From a bacterium (lineage in GTDB: Bacteria > UBA10199 > 2-02-FULL-44-16 > JAAZCA01), in contig JAJZQH010000008.1 in NCBI GenBank assembly GCA_021810905.1, positions 1 to 64,000 on the forward strand: a DNA stretch of 64,000 nucleotides, written 5' to 3'. Each line of letters starts with the position of its first letter. Positions within the stretch are counted from its first letter, which is position 1. The notes under the pieces are model-generated. The model ran no database searches. It was given only the letters and a program-made list of their open reading frames with translations, and was not told the origin of the DNA. Made by a program: the position numbers and the translations under genes. Positions 1 through 10,276 of the stretch are shown piece by piece.

Positions 1-42
1 TGACTTCTGGATTCTGGCTTCTCGCTTTATCTCTTGTCCTCC
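1..42. repeat. Right-hand remnant of a 7-base-unit inverted-repeat element
   Basis: The window opens in two or three units of the TTCTGGA / TTCTGGC type, the same family as the complete element at 1215-1310 and the one at 31607-31690. The left arm would lie outside the window. It ends about 30 bases before the start codon of the barrel gene. Confidence 0.5.
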
Positions 43-70
43 TCCTCAAAACCCGGCATATAGCGGCGTC

Positions 71-1213
71 ATGAAACGATTTTTTTCAATCCTCGTCTTG
101 TGCGCGATCGCGTTTTTTTCGATAGCGGCGCACGCTGAAGGGACGAAGCAAAAATCCGTGCTCGGCGGCTTTGAGTTGTCCGGATATCTCGACGCGGGCT
201 TCGGATGGCAGCGCTTTTCCAATGACCCGGTCACTGAATTCGCGAACGACGGATCGTTTGCCGGCGTGCTTGGCTCGGTCATCTCCAACGTCAACTCGGG
301 AATCCCGCCGGCGCCGGGGCAGGACGACGTCGAGGCCTTCGTGGAGGTCGCGGAGCTCGATATTGCAAAATCGTTCGGCGATCGCGCAAAGCTCCGCGCG
401 GACGTCTGGTTCGGCCGGCCCCTCTCGGGTTCGTGGGTCGCGGGCGCCGATCTCGAACAGGCGTATCTAACGGTGACACTCTGGCAGGATCATGCGTTGG
501 AATTCACGATAGGCCGCTTTGGCACTGCTGCGGGATTCGAACCATACGATCCGTATAACCTCGACACGATCTCCTGGAGCATAGTCACGCGCGCTCAACT
601 TTATCCTTATTATCTGACCGGTGCACAGCTCTCATTTGACGTCACTGACAACATTTCCATCTACATTGCAGCGGCCAACGGCGTCACGGTCGACACGAAC
701 GCGAAGGACAGCGACGTACCGGGCGGCATTATGTCCATCGGCTATTACTGGGGTCCCGAAGACAAAGAAAACAGCTTCGTCTTCACGCCGTATATAAGCC
801 CTGATTCTGACAGCAACCGTCACTTCTCGTTCGGCGCGGACGCCACTCTCATCGTCTGGGCCACGAATTACCTGCAGATAGCCGCAGAGGGCATTTTCCA
901 CCGCGACAACGCAGTCACGGGCGGCGTTAATACCAATTATGCAGCAGGGCTATTGAATCTTCACTGGGATATGACCGATGCGTTGTACGGAGTGCTCAAG
1001 TATTCGTTCGCCAAGCAGTTTGCTGCCGGCAACGGTTTCTTCAGCCGTACCGGCGCGCAGCAGCAGATACACGAAGCGAGCGTCGGATTGGGCTATTTGC
1101 TGGCCGACGGAATAAAGTTCAAGTGGGAGGGCCGGCTCGATATCGTGGCTCCAACAGGCGCGGCCAGACAGTGGGTGCCTGGTACTGCCATTGAACTCGC
1201 GTGCGCATTCTGA
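71..1213 (+). CDS. Outer-membrane beta-barrel protein, porin-like (BBP2 type)
   Basis: A 380-residue exported protein. Residues 1-22 form a signal peptide (charged MKR, hydrophobic core, AHA cleavage site). The rest alternates short amphipathic strands and turns, with the block EFTIGRFGTAAGFEPYDP near residue 150 typical of the putative beta-barrel porin-2 family, and the chain ends in Phe as outer-membrane barrels often do. The probable role is a passive channel in the outer membrane; the substrate cannot be read from the sequence. No Shine-Dalgarno is visible before the ATG: the 5' side is pyrimidine-rich and adjoins a short-period repeat. The stop codon lies two bases before the next repeat element. 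The barrel class is well supported, the exact family less so. Confidence 0.8.
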   Translation: MKRFFSILVLCAIAFFSIAAHAEGTKQKSVLGGFELSGYLDAGFGWQRFSNDPVTEFANDGSFAGVLGSVISNVNSGIPPAPGQDDVEAFVEVAELDIAKSFGDRAKLRADVWFGRPLSGSWVAGADLEQAYLTVTLWQDHALEFTIGRFGTAAGFEPYDPYNLDTISWSIVTRAQLYPYYLTGAQLSFDVTDNISIYIAAANGVTVDTNAKDSDVPGGIMSIGYYWGPEDKENSFVFTPYISPDSDSNRHFSFGADATLIVWATNYLQIAAEGIFHRDNAVTGGVNTNYAAGLLNLHWDMTDALYGVLKYSFAKQFAAGNGFFSRTGAQQQIHEASVGLGYLLADGIKFKWEGRLDIVAPTGAARQWVPGTAIELACAF

Positions 1214-1214
1214 A

Positions 1215-2856
<1,642 letters not shown>

Positions 2857-2858
<2 letters not shown>

Positions 2859-2893
2859 TCTACCCCACCAAACCTCCCCTTACAAAGGGGAGG
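2857..2893. repeat. GATCTACC/TTACAAAGG palindrome, single unit
   Basis: One unit (GATCTACCCCACC... then CCTCCCCTTACAAAGGGGAGG) of the family found doubled at 38530, 41043, 43846, 54925 and 55900. The inner CTCCCCTTACAAAGGGGAG is a perfect hairpin. It begins inside the yajC stop codon and ends 23 bases before secD. Confidence 0.85.
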
Positions 2894-2915
2894 AGTATCA
2901 CATGAGGATAGTTAC

Positions 2916-4655
2916 ATGATGCCAAATGCATGGAAATGGAAAGTCGGGCTGCTGCTTGGGCTCATCGTTATGTCCGTATATCTCCTCCTACCGACCTACC
3001 TCGGTGTAGCAGCCAAGCGCGAAGCCGCGCAGGAGAGCGGCACGCCGCTGCCGTGGTATTTCTCGGCGCTGCCAGACAAGGGAATAAATCTAGGCCTCGA
3101 TCTGAGGGGCGGCATCTACATGGAGTTCGAAGTGGAGTCCGACAAGGCGATCTCCAACAAGGTCGACATGTTCGCGTCCGACACCGAACGATGGCTCAAG
3201 AAAGAAAACATCAAGTTCGAGTCGGTGAGGCAGGACACATCCACGCACACATTGCTCGTCTCAGGACTCGAAAGTTCGGACGAACAGCGCGTCGTCGACT
3301 ACATAAACGAATTCTACGCGGATGCGCTCATCAAACGCCCGATCCCAGGCGATTCGAAGGCGCAGCTGGCGTACGGCATCCAGGATAAGTACGAGGCCCA
3401 CCTCAAGGATCAGATCGTGAAGCAGGCCCTGGAAAAGGTCCGCAACCGCATCGACAGATACGGCGTCGCGGAGCCCACGATCCAGCGGCTTGGCAGCGAC
3501 CGCATCGCGATAGAGCTGCCGGGCATCAAGGATCCGGAACGCGCCATCAACATCATCAAGAAGGCCGGACAGCTCGAGTTCAAGATCGTGGACGACACCA
3601 TGCCCGAGGCAAAGCTCCGGGAATTGGTAGCTGAAGTTCGCAAGAGCGAAAACCTGCCGGACGATTATTCGATAAAGACCGTCGCCAGGATCAACGAACT
3701 GCTCAAGGACAAGCTGCCCACGGACGACGAAATCGCGTTCGAAGTCCAGTACGATCCGGTCACGCACAAACAGACCGGCAGCGTGCCGTACCTTCTGCAT
3801 CGCAAGGCCGAAGTTACGGGCGATATGCTCAAGAACGCGCAGGTCAACGTACAGAACAACGAGCCCTATGTCTCACTCTCATTCGATTCGCAGGGAACCA
3901 CCCTCTTCGGCGAGACCACGACGAAAAACGTTGGAAAGCGCATGGCCATACTGCTGGACGGCACCGTCACCAAGGCGCCGGTCATACGCGAGCCTATCAC
4001 GGGCGGACAGGCGCAGATCACGCTCGGTTACGGCAGATACGCGGATCAGATGAAAGAGGCGGAGGATCTCTCCCTGGTGTTGCAGGAAGGCGCCCTCCCG
4101 GCTCAACTCACCGAGGCCACAAAGTCGGTCGTGGGTCCCTCACTCGGAGCCGATTCCATTCATCAGGGAATCCTGGCCACGATCATAGGCGCGATCGTCG
4201 TGTGCGGCTTTATGCTGATCTACTACAAGGGGTCGGGCGTGATCGCGAACGCAGCGGTGCTGCTGAACCTTTTTTTCATCCTCTCGGCCATGGCGCTCTT
4301 GCAGGCAACGCTGACGCTGCCGGGCATCGCCGGCATGGCGCTGACTCTGGGCATGGCGGTTGACGCCAACGTCCTTATCTACGAGCGAATACGCGAGGAA
4401 CTGCGGCACGGCAAGACCGCCAAGGCGGCCATCGATGCCGGCTACGGAAACGCTATGCGAACGATCATCGATTCCAACGTCACCACGCTGATCGCCGGAG
4501 TCGTGCTCTATCAGTTCGGCACCGGACCGATCAAAGGCTTTGCGGTCACGCTGATCGTGGGTCTCATAGTCAGCATGTATACGGCATGCATCTGCACCCG
4601 CATGGTTTATGATTACCTGATCATCAAGCGGAAGATTACGCACGTGAGCGTGTAG
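2916..4655 (+). CDS. secD: Protein translocase subunit SecD
   Basis: A 579-residue RND-type membrane protein that pulls exported chains across the inner membrane using the proton-motive force, with SecF and YajC. One N-terminal membrane segment is followed by INLGLDLRGGIYMEFEV, the D1 signature, then a large periplasmic region (roughly residues 60-390, including RVDRYGVAEPTIQ-type residues and GGQAQITLG), and five C-terminal membrane segments with GMALTLGMAVDANVLIYERIREE, the DAN/ER motif. Length is normal. A second in-frame ATG follows at 2919. secF starts 23 bases downstream. Confidence 0.97.
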   Translation: MMPNAWKWKVGLLLGLIVMSVYLLLPTYLGVAAKREAAQESGTPLPWYFSALPDKGINLGLDLRGGIYMEFEVESDKAISNKVDMFASDTERWLKKENIKFESVRQDTSTHTLLVSGLESSDEQRVVDYINEFYADALIKRPIPGDSKAQLAYGIQDKYEAHLKDQIVKQALEKVRNRIDRYGVAEPTIQRLGSDRIAIELPGIKDPERAINIIKKAGQLEFKIVDDTMPEAKLRELVAEVRKSENLPDDYSIKTVARINELLKDKLPTDDEIAFEVQYDPVTHKQTGSVPYLLHRKAEVTGDMLKNAQVNVQNNEPYVSLSFDSQGTTLFGETTTKNVGKRMAILLDGTVTKAPVIREPITGGQAQITLGYGRYADQMKEAEDLSLVLQEGALPAQLTEATKSVVGPSLGADSIHQGILATIIGAIVVCGFMLIYYKGSGVIANAAVLLNLFFILSAMALLQATLTLPGIAGMALTLGMAVDANVLIYERIREELRHGKTAKAAIDAGYGNAMRTIIDSNVTTLIAGVVLYQFGTGPIKGFAVTLIVGLIVSMYTACICTRMVYDYLIIKRKITHVSV

Positions 4656-4678
4656 GCGACAAAAGGAGCGAAATAAAC

Positions 4679-5596
4679 ATGCAGATCTTCAAGAACGCGC
4701 ATTTCCCTTTCATCAAATATGAGGCGCTCTTCGTGGGCCTCTCTTTCCTGCTCTTCTTCGCGGCCATCTTCGTCATGACGACGAAGGGGTTCAACTACGG
4801 CATCGATTTCAAGGGCGGCGCAAAGCTCACGTACAAATTTTCAGAGGCGACGCATGAAAACCAGGTCCGCAAGGCACTCGAGGGAACGGAATTCGCCGAC
4901 GCGAGCGTGGTGCGCTACGGCGAACCTTCGGAAAACCGCATGAGCATCAAGGTGGCGCTGCCCGAGGAACACGCTAAGATCGGGGAGCAGATCACGGCGG
5001 CGCTGGATAAGGGCTTCGGGGCCGGAAAGGTCACCCTCGAACAGGAGGAGACCGTAGGTCCGCGCGTCGGAAAGGAGATGCGCAAGAGGGCGTGGCTGAC
5101 CATCATATTCTCATGGCTCATGATGCTCATCTATATAGGATACCGCTTCGACTTCCTCTACGGGCCAGGCGCGGTCCTCTCGCTCGTGCACGACACCACG
5201 ATCACGATGGGCATCTTCGCGTTGCTGGGAAAAGAGGTGAATCTCACGATCCTCGCCGCGATCCTCACCCTCATCGGTTACTCTATTAACGACACCATCG
5301 TGGTCTTCGACCGCATACGTGAAAACAGGCACCGCATATCGCACGACACCATCAAGGACGTGGTCAACGAGAGCATCAACTCCACGCTGTCCCGAACCGT
5401 CATCACTTCCTTGACCGTGTTCCTCGTGGTGGTCGTCCTCTTCTTCGAGGGCGGAGGCACGCTGCACGACTTTGCGTTCACCATGATCATCGGCGTTATC
5501 ATCGGTACCTACTCCTCCATCTTCGTCGCATCGCCGTGTTACATCTGGCTCTACAGATACTGGCCCTCGATGAGAAAACTCTGGGCAAAGAGATAA
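4679..5596 (+). CDS. secF: Protein translocase subunit SecF
   Basis: A 305-residue partner of SecD in the inner membrane. Features are an N-terminal membrane segment, GFNYGIDFKGGAKLTY (SecF form of the D1 motif), a short periplasmic domain, and five membrane segments containing GYSINDTIVVFDRIREN. A clear Shine-Dalgarno (AAGGAG) lies eight bases before the ATG. It ends the tgt-yajC-secDF unit; five bases after its stop a one-armed 9-base-unit repeat begins. Confidence 0.97.
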   Translation: MQIFKNAHFPFIKYEALFVGLSFLLFFAAIFVMTTKGFNYGIDFKGGAKLTYKFSEATHENQVRKALEGTEFADASVVRYGEPSENRMSIKVALPEEHAKIGEQITAALDKGFGAGKVTLEQEETVGPRVGKEMRKRAWLTIIFSWLMMLIYIGYRFDFLYGPGAVLSLVHDTTITMGIFALLGKEVNLTILAAILTLIGYSINDTIVVFDRIRENRHRISHDTIKDVVNESINSTLSRTVITSLTVFLVVVVLFFEGGGTLHDFAFTMIIGVIIGTYSSIFVASPCYIWLYRYWPSMRKLWAKR

Positions 5597-5600
5597 CGGC

Positions 5601-5637
5601 GCAAGCAACGTAAACAACGCCAGCAAAGCCAGCAACG
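5601..5637. repeat. 9-base-unit repeat arm (GCAAGCAAC family), single arm
   Basis: Four units of nine bases in a row: GCAAGCAAC, GTAAACAAC, GCCAGCAAA, GCCAGCAAC. The same family has both arms at 26626-26818 and 54352-54463. A complementary right arm is not clear here; only a short TTGCGCTGC follows, next to the recJ start. Confidence 0.7.
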
Positions 5638-5665
5638 CTCGAAAAACAACTTGCGCTGCTTATCT

Positions 5666-7396
5666 ATGATTGGTTTTTCCAGAGAAAATCTGCCTCGCTC
5701 ATGGCGGCTGCGCGAATATGATGAATCTGCGGCTGCGCGCCTCGCACACGAGCTCGGCCTTCACTTTGTCACTGCCCGTGTTCTTGCCGCGCGCGGTTTG
5801 AGCGATTCATCTTGCGCCCGCCGATTTCTCTATCCAGCCCTCGATGATATCCCTGATCCATTTTCCATACCGCAGATGAAGCAGGCTGCGGAACGCCTCG
5901 CTGCCGCGATTTCCCGGAAAGAGCGCATCGCCGTCTTCGGCGACTACGACGTCGACGGGATATCCGGCACGGCGCTCCTTTCCGAGTTCTTGGAGGCTTT
6001 GGGCGCATCACCGATCGCACTGCTTCCCGACCGGCTTGCGGAAGGATACGGAATTTCGGCGGAGATCGTGGAGGGACTTTGCGCCAGGGGCGCATCGCTC
6101 ATCGTGACCGTGGACAACGGAACCAGGGCCGTCCATGCGGTGGGACGCGCCCGCGAACTCGGCGTTGACGTGATAATCACGGATCATCACGATGCGGGCG
6201 ATGAGTTGCCCAACGCCACGGCCATCGTGAATCCGAAGCTGTCGGACGACGATTCTCCGCTCCACGGCATATCCGGCTGCGGCGTGGCCTTCATGCTGGC
6301 GCTGGCGGTGAGGAGGTTGCTTCGGGAGAAAGGTCTCCTGCCTGCGCCAGAGCCTAACCTCAAGCGATGCCTCGATCTCGTGGCGCTTGGTACTATCGCC
6401 GACGTAGTCCCGCTTACGGGAGCGAACCGCATGCTGACCAGGTTCGGACTTTCGGAACTTGCAAATGCTCATCGCGCCGGCGTTAGAGCGCTTCTGGAAT
6501 CTTCCTGCACCGCGGCCTCGGAGATAACGACGGGCGCCATCGCTTTCAGGCTCGCACCGCGCATCAACGCCGCGGGCAGGCTGGGAGATGCGCACGAAGC
6601 GCTCTCCCTCCTGCGTTCCACGAGTAACGACGGCTCGCGCGCCATCGCCGCGAAGCTGGAATTGATGAATCGCGAGCGCCAGCGGATGGAAGAGAGGATG
6701 TTCGGCGAAGCGCTGAGTATCACAGGATCATCGGTCGAATCGCCTGATGGAGCACTCGTCGTTCATTCCGAGGCATGGCATCCAGGCGTGATCGGCATCG
6801 TGGCGGCCAAACTCGCCGAGCGGATGTTGCGGCCCGCGGTAGTGATCGCAGGCGGTCCTTCTCAGGCGCGGGGTTCGGCGCGCAGCAACGGATACTGCGA
6901 TCTGGTGGCGGCGCTCTCCTGCTGCAGAGACTGTCTGTTGCGCTTCGGCGGCCATTCCATGGCAGCGGGTCTCTCGATAGAACCAAAGCGCGTGGATGAG
7001 TTCAGGAGGCGTTTTTCAGAGGCATGTGCCGCGCAGGCCGCACAAAGCCCAGCCCCGTCGCTCGCGATCGACGCCTGCGTCGCTCCATCGGATATCAATG
7101 AACAACTCGTCGAAGAGCTCGGGCTCATGCAGCCATTCGGCGCGGGCAACCCGGAGCCGTTGCTCGCTATCCAATCGGCTCGCATCATCGACAAAAGGAC
7201 CGTGGGCACAGGGCATCTCAAACTCAAGATCGAAGCGGACGGATCGAAGTTCGATGCAATCGGTTTCAACATGGCCGACGCAATCGAGCCGGAGACAAAA
7301 ACCGTGGCGCTCGCCTTCTCACCCCAGCTCAACACGTGGAACGGCGTAACGTCCGTACAGCTCAAGCTCAAGGATATCGCTCCCATCCGTCATTGA
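5666..7396 (+). CDS. recJ: Single-stranded-DNA-specific exonuclease RecJ
   Basis: A 5'-3' single-strand exonuclease of recombination and mismatch/base-excision repair. The DHH phosphoesterase core is intact: FGDYDVDGISGTALL (metal site), TVDNGTRA, IITDHHDAG (DHH), GISGCGVAF. The DHHA1 half follows with HPGVIGIVAAKLAERM and FGGHSMAAGLSIEP, and a C-terminal OB-like domain completes about 576 residues. I choose ATG 5666 over TTG 5651 because the conserved region starts after it and neither has a Shine-Dalgarno; the leader is the edge of the 9-base repeat. Confidence 0.95.
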   Translation: MIGFSRENLPRSWRLREYDESAAARLAHELGLHFVTARVLAARGLSDSSCARRFLYPALDDIPDPFSIPQMKQAAERLAAAISRKERIAVFGDYDVDGISGTALLSEFLEALGASPIALLPDRLAEGYGISAEIVEGLCARGASLIVTVDNGTRAVHAVGRARELGVDVIITDHHDAGDELPNATAIVNPKLSDDDSPLHGISGCGVAFMLALAVRRLLREKGLLPAPEPNLKRCLDLVALGTIADVVPLTGANRMLTRFGLSELANAHRAGVRALLESSCTAASEITTGAIAFRLAPRINAAGRLGDAHEALSLLRSTSNDGSRAIAAKLELMNRERQRMEERMFGEALSITGSSVESPDGALVVHSEAWHPGVIGIVAAKLAERMLRPAVVIAGGPSQARGSARSNGYCDLVAALSCCRDCLLRFGGHSMAAGLSIEPKRVDEFRRRFSEACAAQAAQSPAPSLAIDACVAPSDINEQLVEELGLMQPFGAGNPEPLLAIQSARIIDKRTVGTGHLKLKIEADGSKFDAIGFNMADAIEPETKTVALAFSPQLNTWNGVTSVQLKLKDIAPIRH

Positions 7397-7474
7397 CGCA
7401 TTTATTTTCGGTTTACTTGCCACTACCTCCAAGATAGTTATGGGACTGTTCCAGGGATTTGAAAGGAGAAACCT

Positions 7475-8164
7475 ATGGTGGGAGCAATTGCACTCATCTC
7501 CGGCGGCGTTGACAGTATCGTCGCAGTAAAACTCGCGCTGCGCAACGAGTCCGTGCGAATGGGGCTCACCTTCGATTACGGCCAGCGCGCTCGAAAGCGC
7601 GAAATCGAAGCAGCGGGCGTATTCTGCCGGGCAAACGGCATCGAGCACCGGGTCATCGAGCTGCCGTGGCTCTCCGGCTCCACGAAGACGGCGCTGGTCG
7701 ATCAATCTAAGAAGATTCCGGAGGTCACGCCGGAGACGCTTGACCGCGACTCCGAGGCCAATGCCATAGCCGTATGGGTGCCCAACCGCAATGCCGTGTT
7801 CGTCTCCATCGCCGCCGCTATCGCGGAATCGCACGGTTCCACTGCAGTCATAGCCGGTTTCAACATGGATGAAGCCGCGACCTTCCCGGATAATTCCCAG
7901 GCCTTCGTCACTGCGATGAATGCAACGCTCGCCGTATCCACGATGAACAGAGTGGAGATACGCAGCGCGACTATTCAGATGAAAAAGGCCGAGATAGCAC
8001 GCGCATTCGCTTCGTTGGACCTGGAACCCGATCTTTTCTGGTGTTGCTATGAAGGTGGAGACCAACTCTGCGGAAAATGCGAGTCATGCGCGCGAACGAT
8101 GAAGGCGTTCCGCGACGCGGACGCATGGGAACTCGTGGCGCGACGCTTTCCGCCAGTGCGCTGA
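7475..8164 (+). CDS. queC: 7-cyano-7-deazaguanine (preQ0) synthase QueC
   Basis: An ATP-dependent enzyme that converts 7-carboxy-7-deazaguanine and ammonia to preQ0 for queuosine. The N terminus carries the PP-loop LISGGVDSIVAVKLAL; the C terminus holds the zinc cysteines in CCYEGGDQLCGKCESC. The length of 229 residues is normal. AAAGGAG lies eight bases before the ATG. It is preceded by 78 bases in which I do not recognise a preQ1-type aptamer. The product of queE (16543-17289) is its substrate. Confidence 0.95.
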   Translation: MVGAIALISGGVDSIVAVKLALRNESVRMGLTFDYGQRARKREIEAAGVFCRANGIEHRVIELPWLSGSTKTALVDQSKKIPEVTPETLDRDSEANAIAVWVPNRNAVFVSIAAAIAESHGSTAVIAGFNMDEAATFPDNSQAFVTAMNATLAVSTMNRVEIRSATIQMKKAEIARAFASLDLEPDLFWCCYEGGDQLCGKCESCARTMKAFRDADAWELVARRFPPVR

Positions 8165-8192
8165 AATACGGATACAATTTTTCGGTGGGCTT

Positions 8193-8750
8193 ATGAACAG
8201 CATCTGGATCGACGAACAAGTAACCTACGACGGGACGCAGCTCCGCTCTCACTGGATCTATGACAGGTCCGGAATGCTTGGCGACGCGATCGCATTTTTC
8301 GTGGGACCTGCGGAAGTTCCTATCGACCACATGGTCGACCTGATGGACGTAGCGCAGAACGCGCCTATATTTTCCAAACGCATGCTTCACTTCATCATCG
8401 AACACTACGACGGCGATCTCCCGCTTGCCATAGCCAGACAGAGGCTTCTCACGTCCATCGCCGCGGAAGAACTGCGCCGGCGTGCAGCAAGCGCCGCTAT
8501 TGAGCGCCGCGGCGACGACATATTCGACGGAGAGCGCAAGGTCTCGGTATCCATTGCCACGTCCTCGCCGGTATCGTGCCTGATTCACTTTGCGATGAAC
8601 GTCATAAGCGACGGCACGCCCGTGCCGACCAAAGGGCTTTCCGACTACGGCATCGAACCAAAGAGTCTGGCCGACGCGATCGCAAAACAATACTGCGAGG
8701 AGATCTCTTCCATGAACATCGCTCGCTGCAAAGTGCGCGCCGTCAAATAA
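8193..8750 (+). CDS. DUF366 family protein
   Basis: A 185-residue cytoplasmic protein. The blocks TYDGTQLRSHWIYDRSGMLGD, FFVGPAEV, DHMVDLMDV and MLHFIIEHYDGDL match my recollection of the DUF366 family, whose function is not established to my knowledge. It starts 28 bases after queC on the same strand, so co-transcription with a queuosine gene is likely and a role in deazapurine or tRNA metabolism is a reasonable guess. No membrane segment or signal peptide. Its stop is only 12 bases from the stop of the convergent gene. Confidence 0.75.
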   Translation: MNSIWIDEQVTYDGTQLRSHWIYDRSGMLGDAIAFFVGPAEVPIDHMVDLMDVAQNAPIFSKRMLHFIIEHYDGDLPLAIARQRLLTSIAAEELRRRAASAAIERRGDDIFDGERKVSVSIATSSPVSCLIHFAMNVISDGTPVPTKGLSDYGIEPKSLADAIAKQYCEEISSMNIARCKVRAVK

Positions 8751-8762
8751 CTCCCGCTGCGA

Positions 8763-9443
8763 CTAATTCTTCATCTCTCCCGTCTTCTTTTCATACGGAT
8801 TTTCTATCTCTATTGCGAGCTCGAGCAGCACTGTCTGCCCGGAGAGCCACTGATCGTAATCGGCAAAGTCCGCTTCGGGGAGCACTGTCCTTCCTACGAG
8901 TTTAGCCTCAAGCGAGTCTCCGTCGACGTATCCTTCGACCTGTTCTCCCTCCACTGCGATTGGAGCTGTGGAAAGCATGATATCCGGAATGACCACATCG
9001 ACGATGGGCGACGTGCCGTCTTTGATCTCCGCGGCGCGCGATTCATAGGCGCGCACCCTCACGTCTGCGTGATCCAGGGTGACCACAGGGAAATTGCTCC
9101 AGCCGACGACGGGCGTCGTGCCCGGCATCTCGTCGACCAGCACCGTGAGCGCGGACAGCCCGGCTGGCGGCTTATCCGATTCATAGGTAAGCCTGGGGAT
9201 GGACTCGCCCTTGATTTTGGCGCTCTTGCCCTCGATGGAGTAGCAGAGCTCTCCCTGACCTTTAGCGGCAAAATCCGGCGCATCCGGAAGAGTGACAAAA
9301 CGCGCAGTCAGCGTCATCGCCACCTTCACCGTGGCCTGGCAATCAGCGGGTTGCGGCGCCTGAGCCGCATCTGCGGCACGCGGACAATTGAGCAGAGCGG
9401 ATGCAGCGACAACGGCAACAACAATCGAGCGCATGATCTTCAT
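8763..9443 (-). CDS. Secreted protein of unknown function
   Basis: A 226-residue exported protein. The start at 9443 is set by a strong Shine-Dalgarno (GAGGAGGTG) five bases upstream and gives a clean signal peptide (MKIMRS, hydrophobic core, cleavage near ADA-AQAP). The mature part has two cysteines that could pair (near PADCQAT and GELCYS) and looks all-beta. No family recognised. It is transcribed towards queC-DUF366 with a 12-base gap. Confidence 0.7.
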   Translation of the reverse strand: MKIMRSIVVAVVAASALLNCPRAADAAQAPQPADCQATVKVAMTLTARFVTLPDAPDFAAKGQGELCYSIEGKSAKIKGESIPRLTYESDKPPAGLSALTVLVDEMPGTTPVVGWSNFPVVTLDHADVRVRAYESRAAEIKDGTSPIVDVVIPDIMLSTAPIAVEGEQVEGYVDGDSLEAKLVGRTVLPEADFADYDQWLSGQTVLLELAIEIENPYEKKTGEMKN

Positions 9444-9583
9444 GAGCACCTCCTCATTTGACGCCGCCATAAGACAGCAACAAGCCAGCGCTCACAATAT
9501 GCGACGCGTTACCGCAATGACGAGATGCAGCGTGCTGCTACGTGCCAGGAAGGACGCGAGCGAGTGCCTCGTGAATCCCAAGT

Positions 9584-9840
9584 GAAGGCATTACGGGATT
9601 GTCTGTTTCGGAACGCGCCTCCCGCGGCGACCCTCTCGCTATTCGCGGGCGGCGAACCTTCCGCACTCCGCCTGCCCATGTGCATTTTCAAGAGCAGGCG
9701 GCTGCGGCTTTCACCGCCCGCTCATGGCGACGGGTCCCTCTGCGTGACCTTCGGTCACGCACAGATTGTCTCCACTGGAGCTGGAAGTTGCCCCGCCGCT
9801 CCCGGCGATGTTCCGAAACAGACAATCCCGTAATGCCTTC
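9584..9840. repeat. Large palindrome with perfect 31-base arms
   Basis: Left arm 9584-9614 and right arm 9810-9840 are exact reverse complements (31 of 31). The 195-base interior includes a smaller hairpin, GCGTGACC-TTC-GGTCACGC, near 9742-9762. It lies in the 830-base gene-free stretch between the secreted protein and the dGTPase. No protein-coding signal is convincing inside. Confidence 0.85.
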
Positions 9841-9937
9841 AAATAGAGCAGTCACTCGGCGACCGATAACTTCTTCATGTTGATAGAACTGGCGCTCGGC
9901 AAGCGAGATCTTCATAGGGACGACAGGAAGTGGATCA

Positions 9938-10276
9938 ATCCGCGATCGTCTGTATCGGCTCTGGCACTTGGTTTGACTCATGGTCTGCGGGAGTTCTTGC
10001 TGGGCGACTCGCGTAGTGAGCCGTCTTTGTCGGCGAGTGGTTGCCGGTCGTGCCCGAGAAGAAGTCAGAGGCGCACGACGCCGAGGCTGTTCGAGCTCGC
10101 GAAAGCGTGGTTTTCAAGTTGTAAAGGCTTCTTTTGCTTTCGCGAGCGAGTTCCGAGGCGAGGCAACCCGAGACCGTTACAAAGACGTGCGAACGGAGCG
10201 TCGGAGCCCAGCAAGAACTCCTGCAGACCATGTGTCAACATTGAACGCCAGAGCCGATACAGGCGATCGCGGATTA
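9938..10276. repeat. Large imperfect palindrome, about 70-base arms
   Basis: Left arm about 9938-10006 and right arm about 10206-10276 share in inverted form ATCCGCGATCG, TGTATCGGCTCTGGC, ATGGTCTGC and GAGTTCTTGCTGGGC. A second inverted pair (GAGCTCGCGAAAGC / GCTTTCGCGAGCGAG) lies inside, so the segment could fold as one long stem. The outer edge of the right arm coincides with the dGTPase stop codon (10274-10276), so it could terminate that gene. Confidence 0.82.

Noticed and set aside
7397-7474. preQ1/preQ0 riboswitch before queC
   Set aside because: I could not identify the aptamer's conserved stem-loop and A-rich tail in these 78 bases.
9500-10270. Protein-coding genes in the gene-free stretch
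   Set aside because: The open frames there are short, overlap palindrome arms and have no Shine-Dalgarno or recognisable domain.
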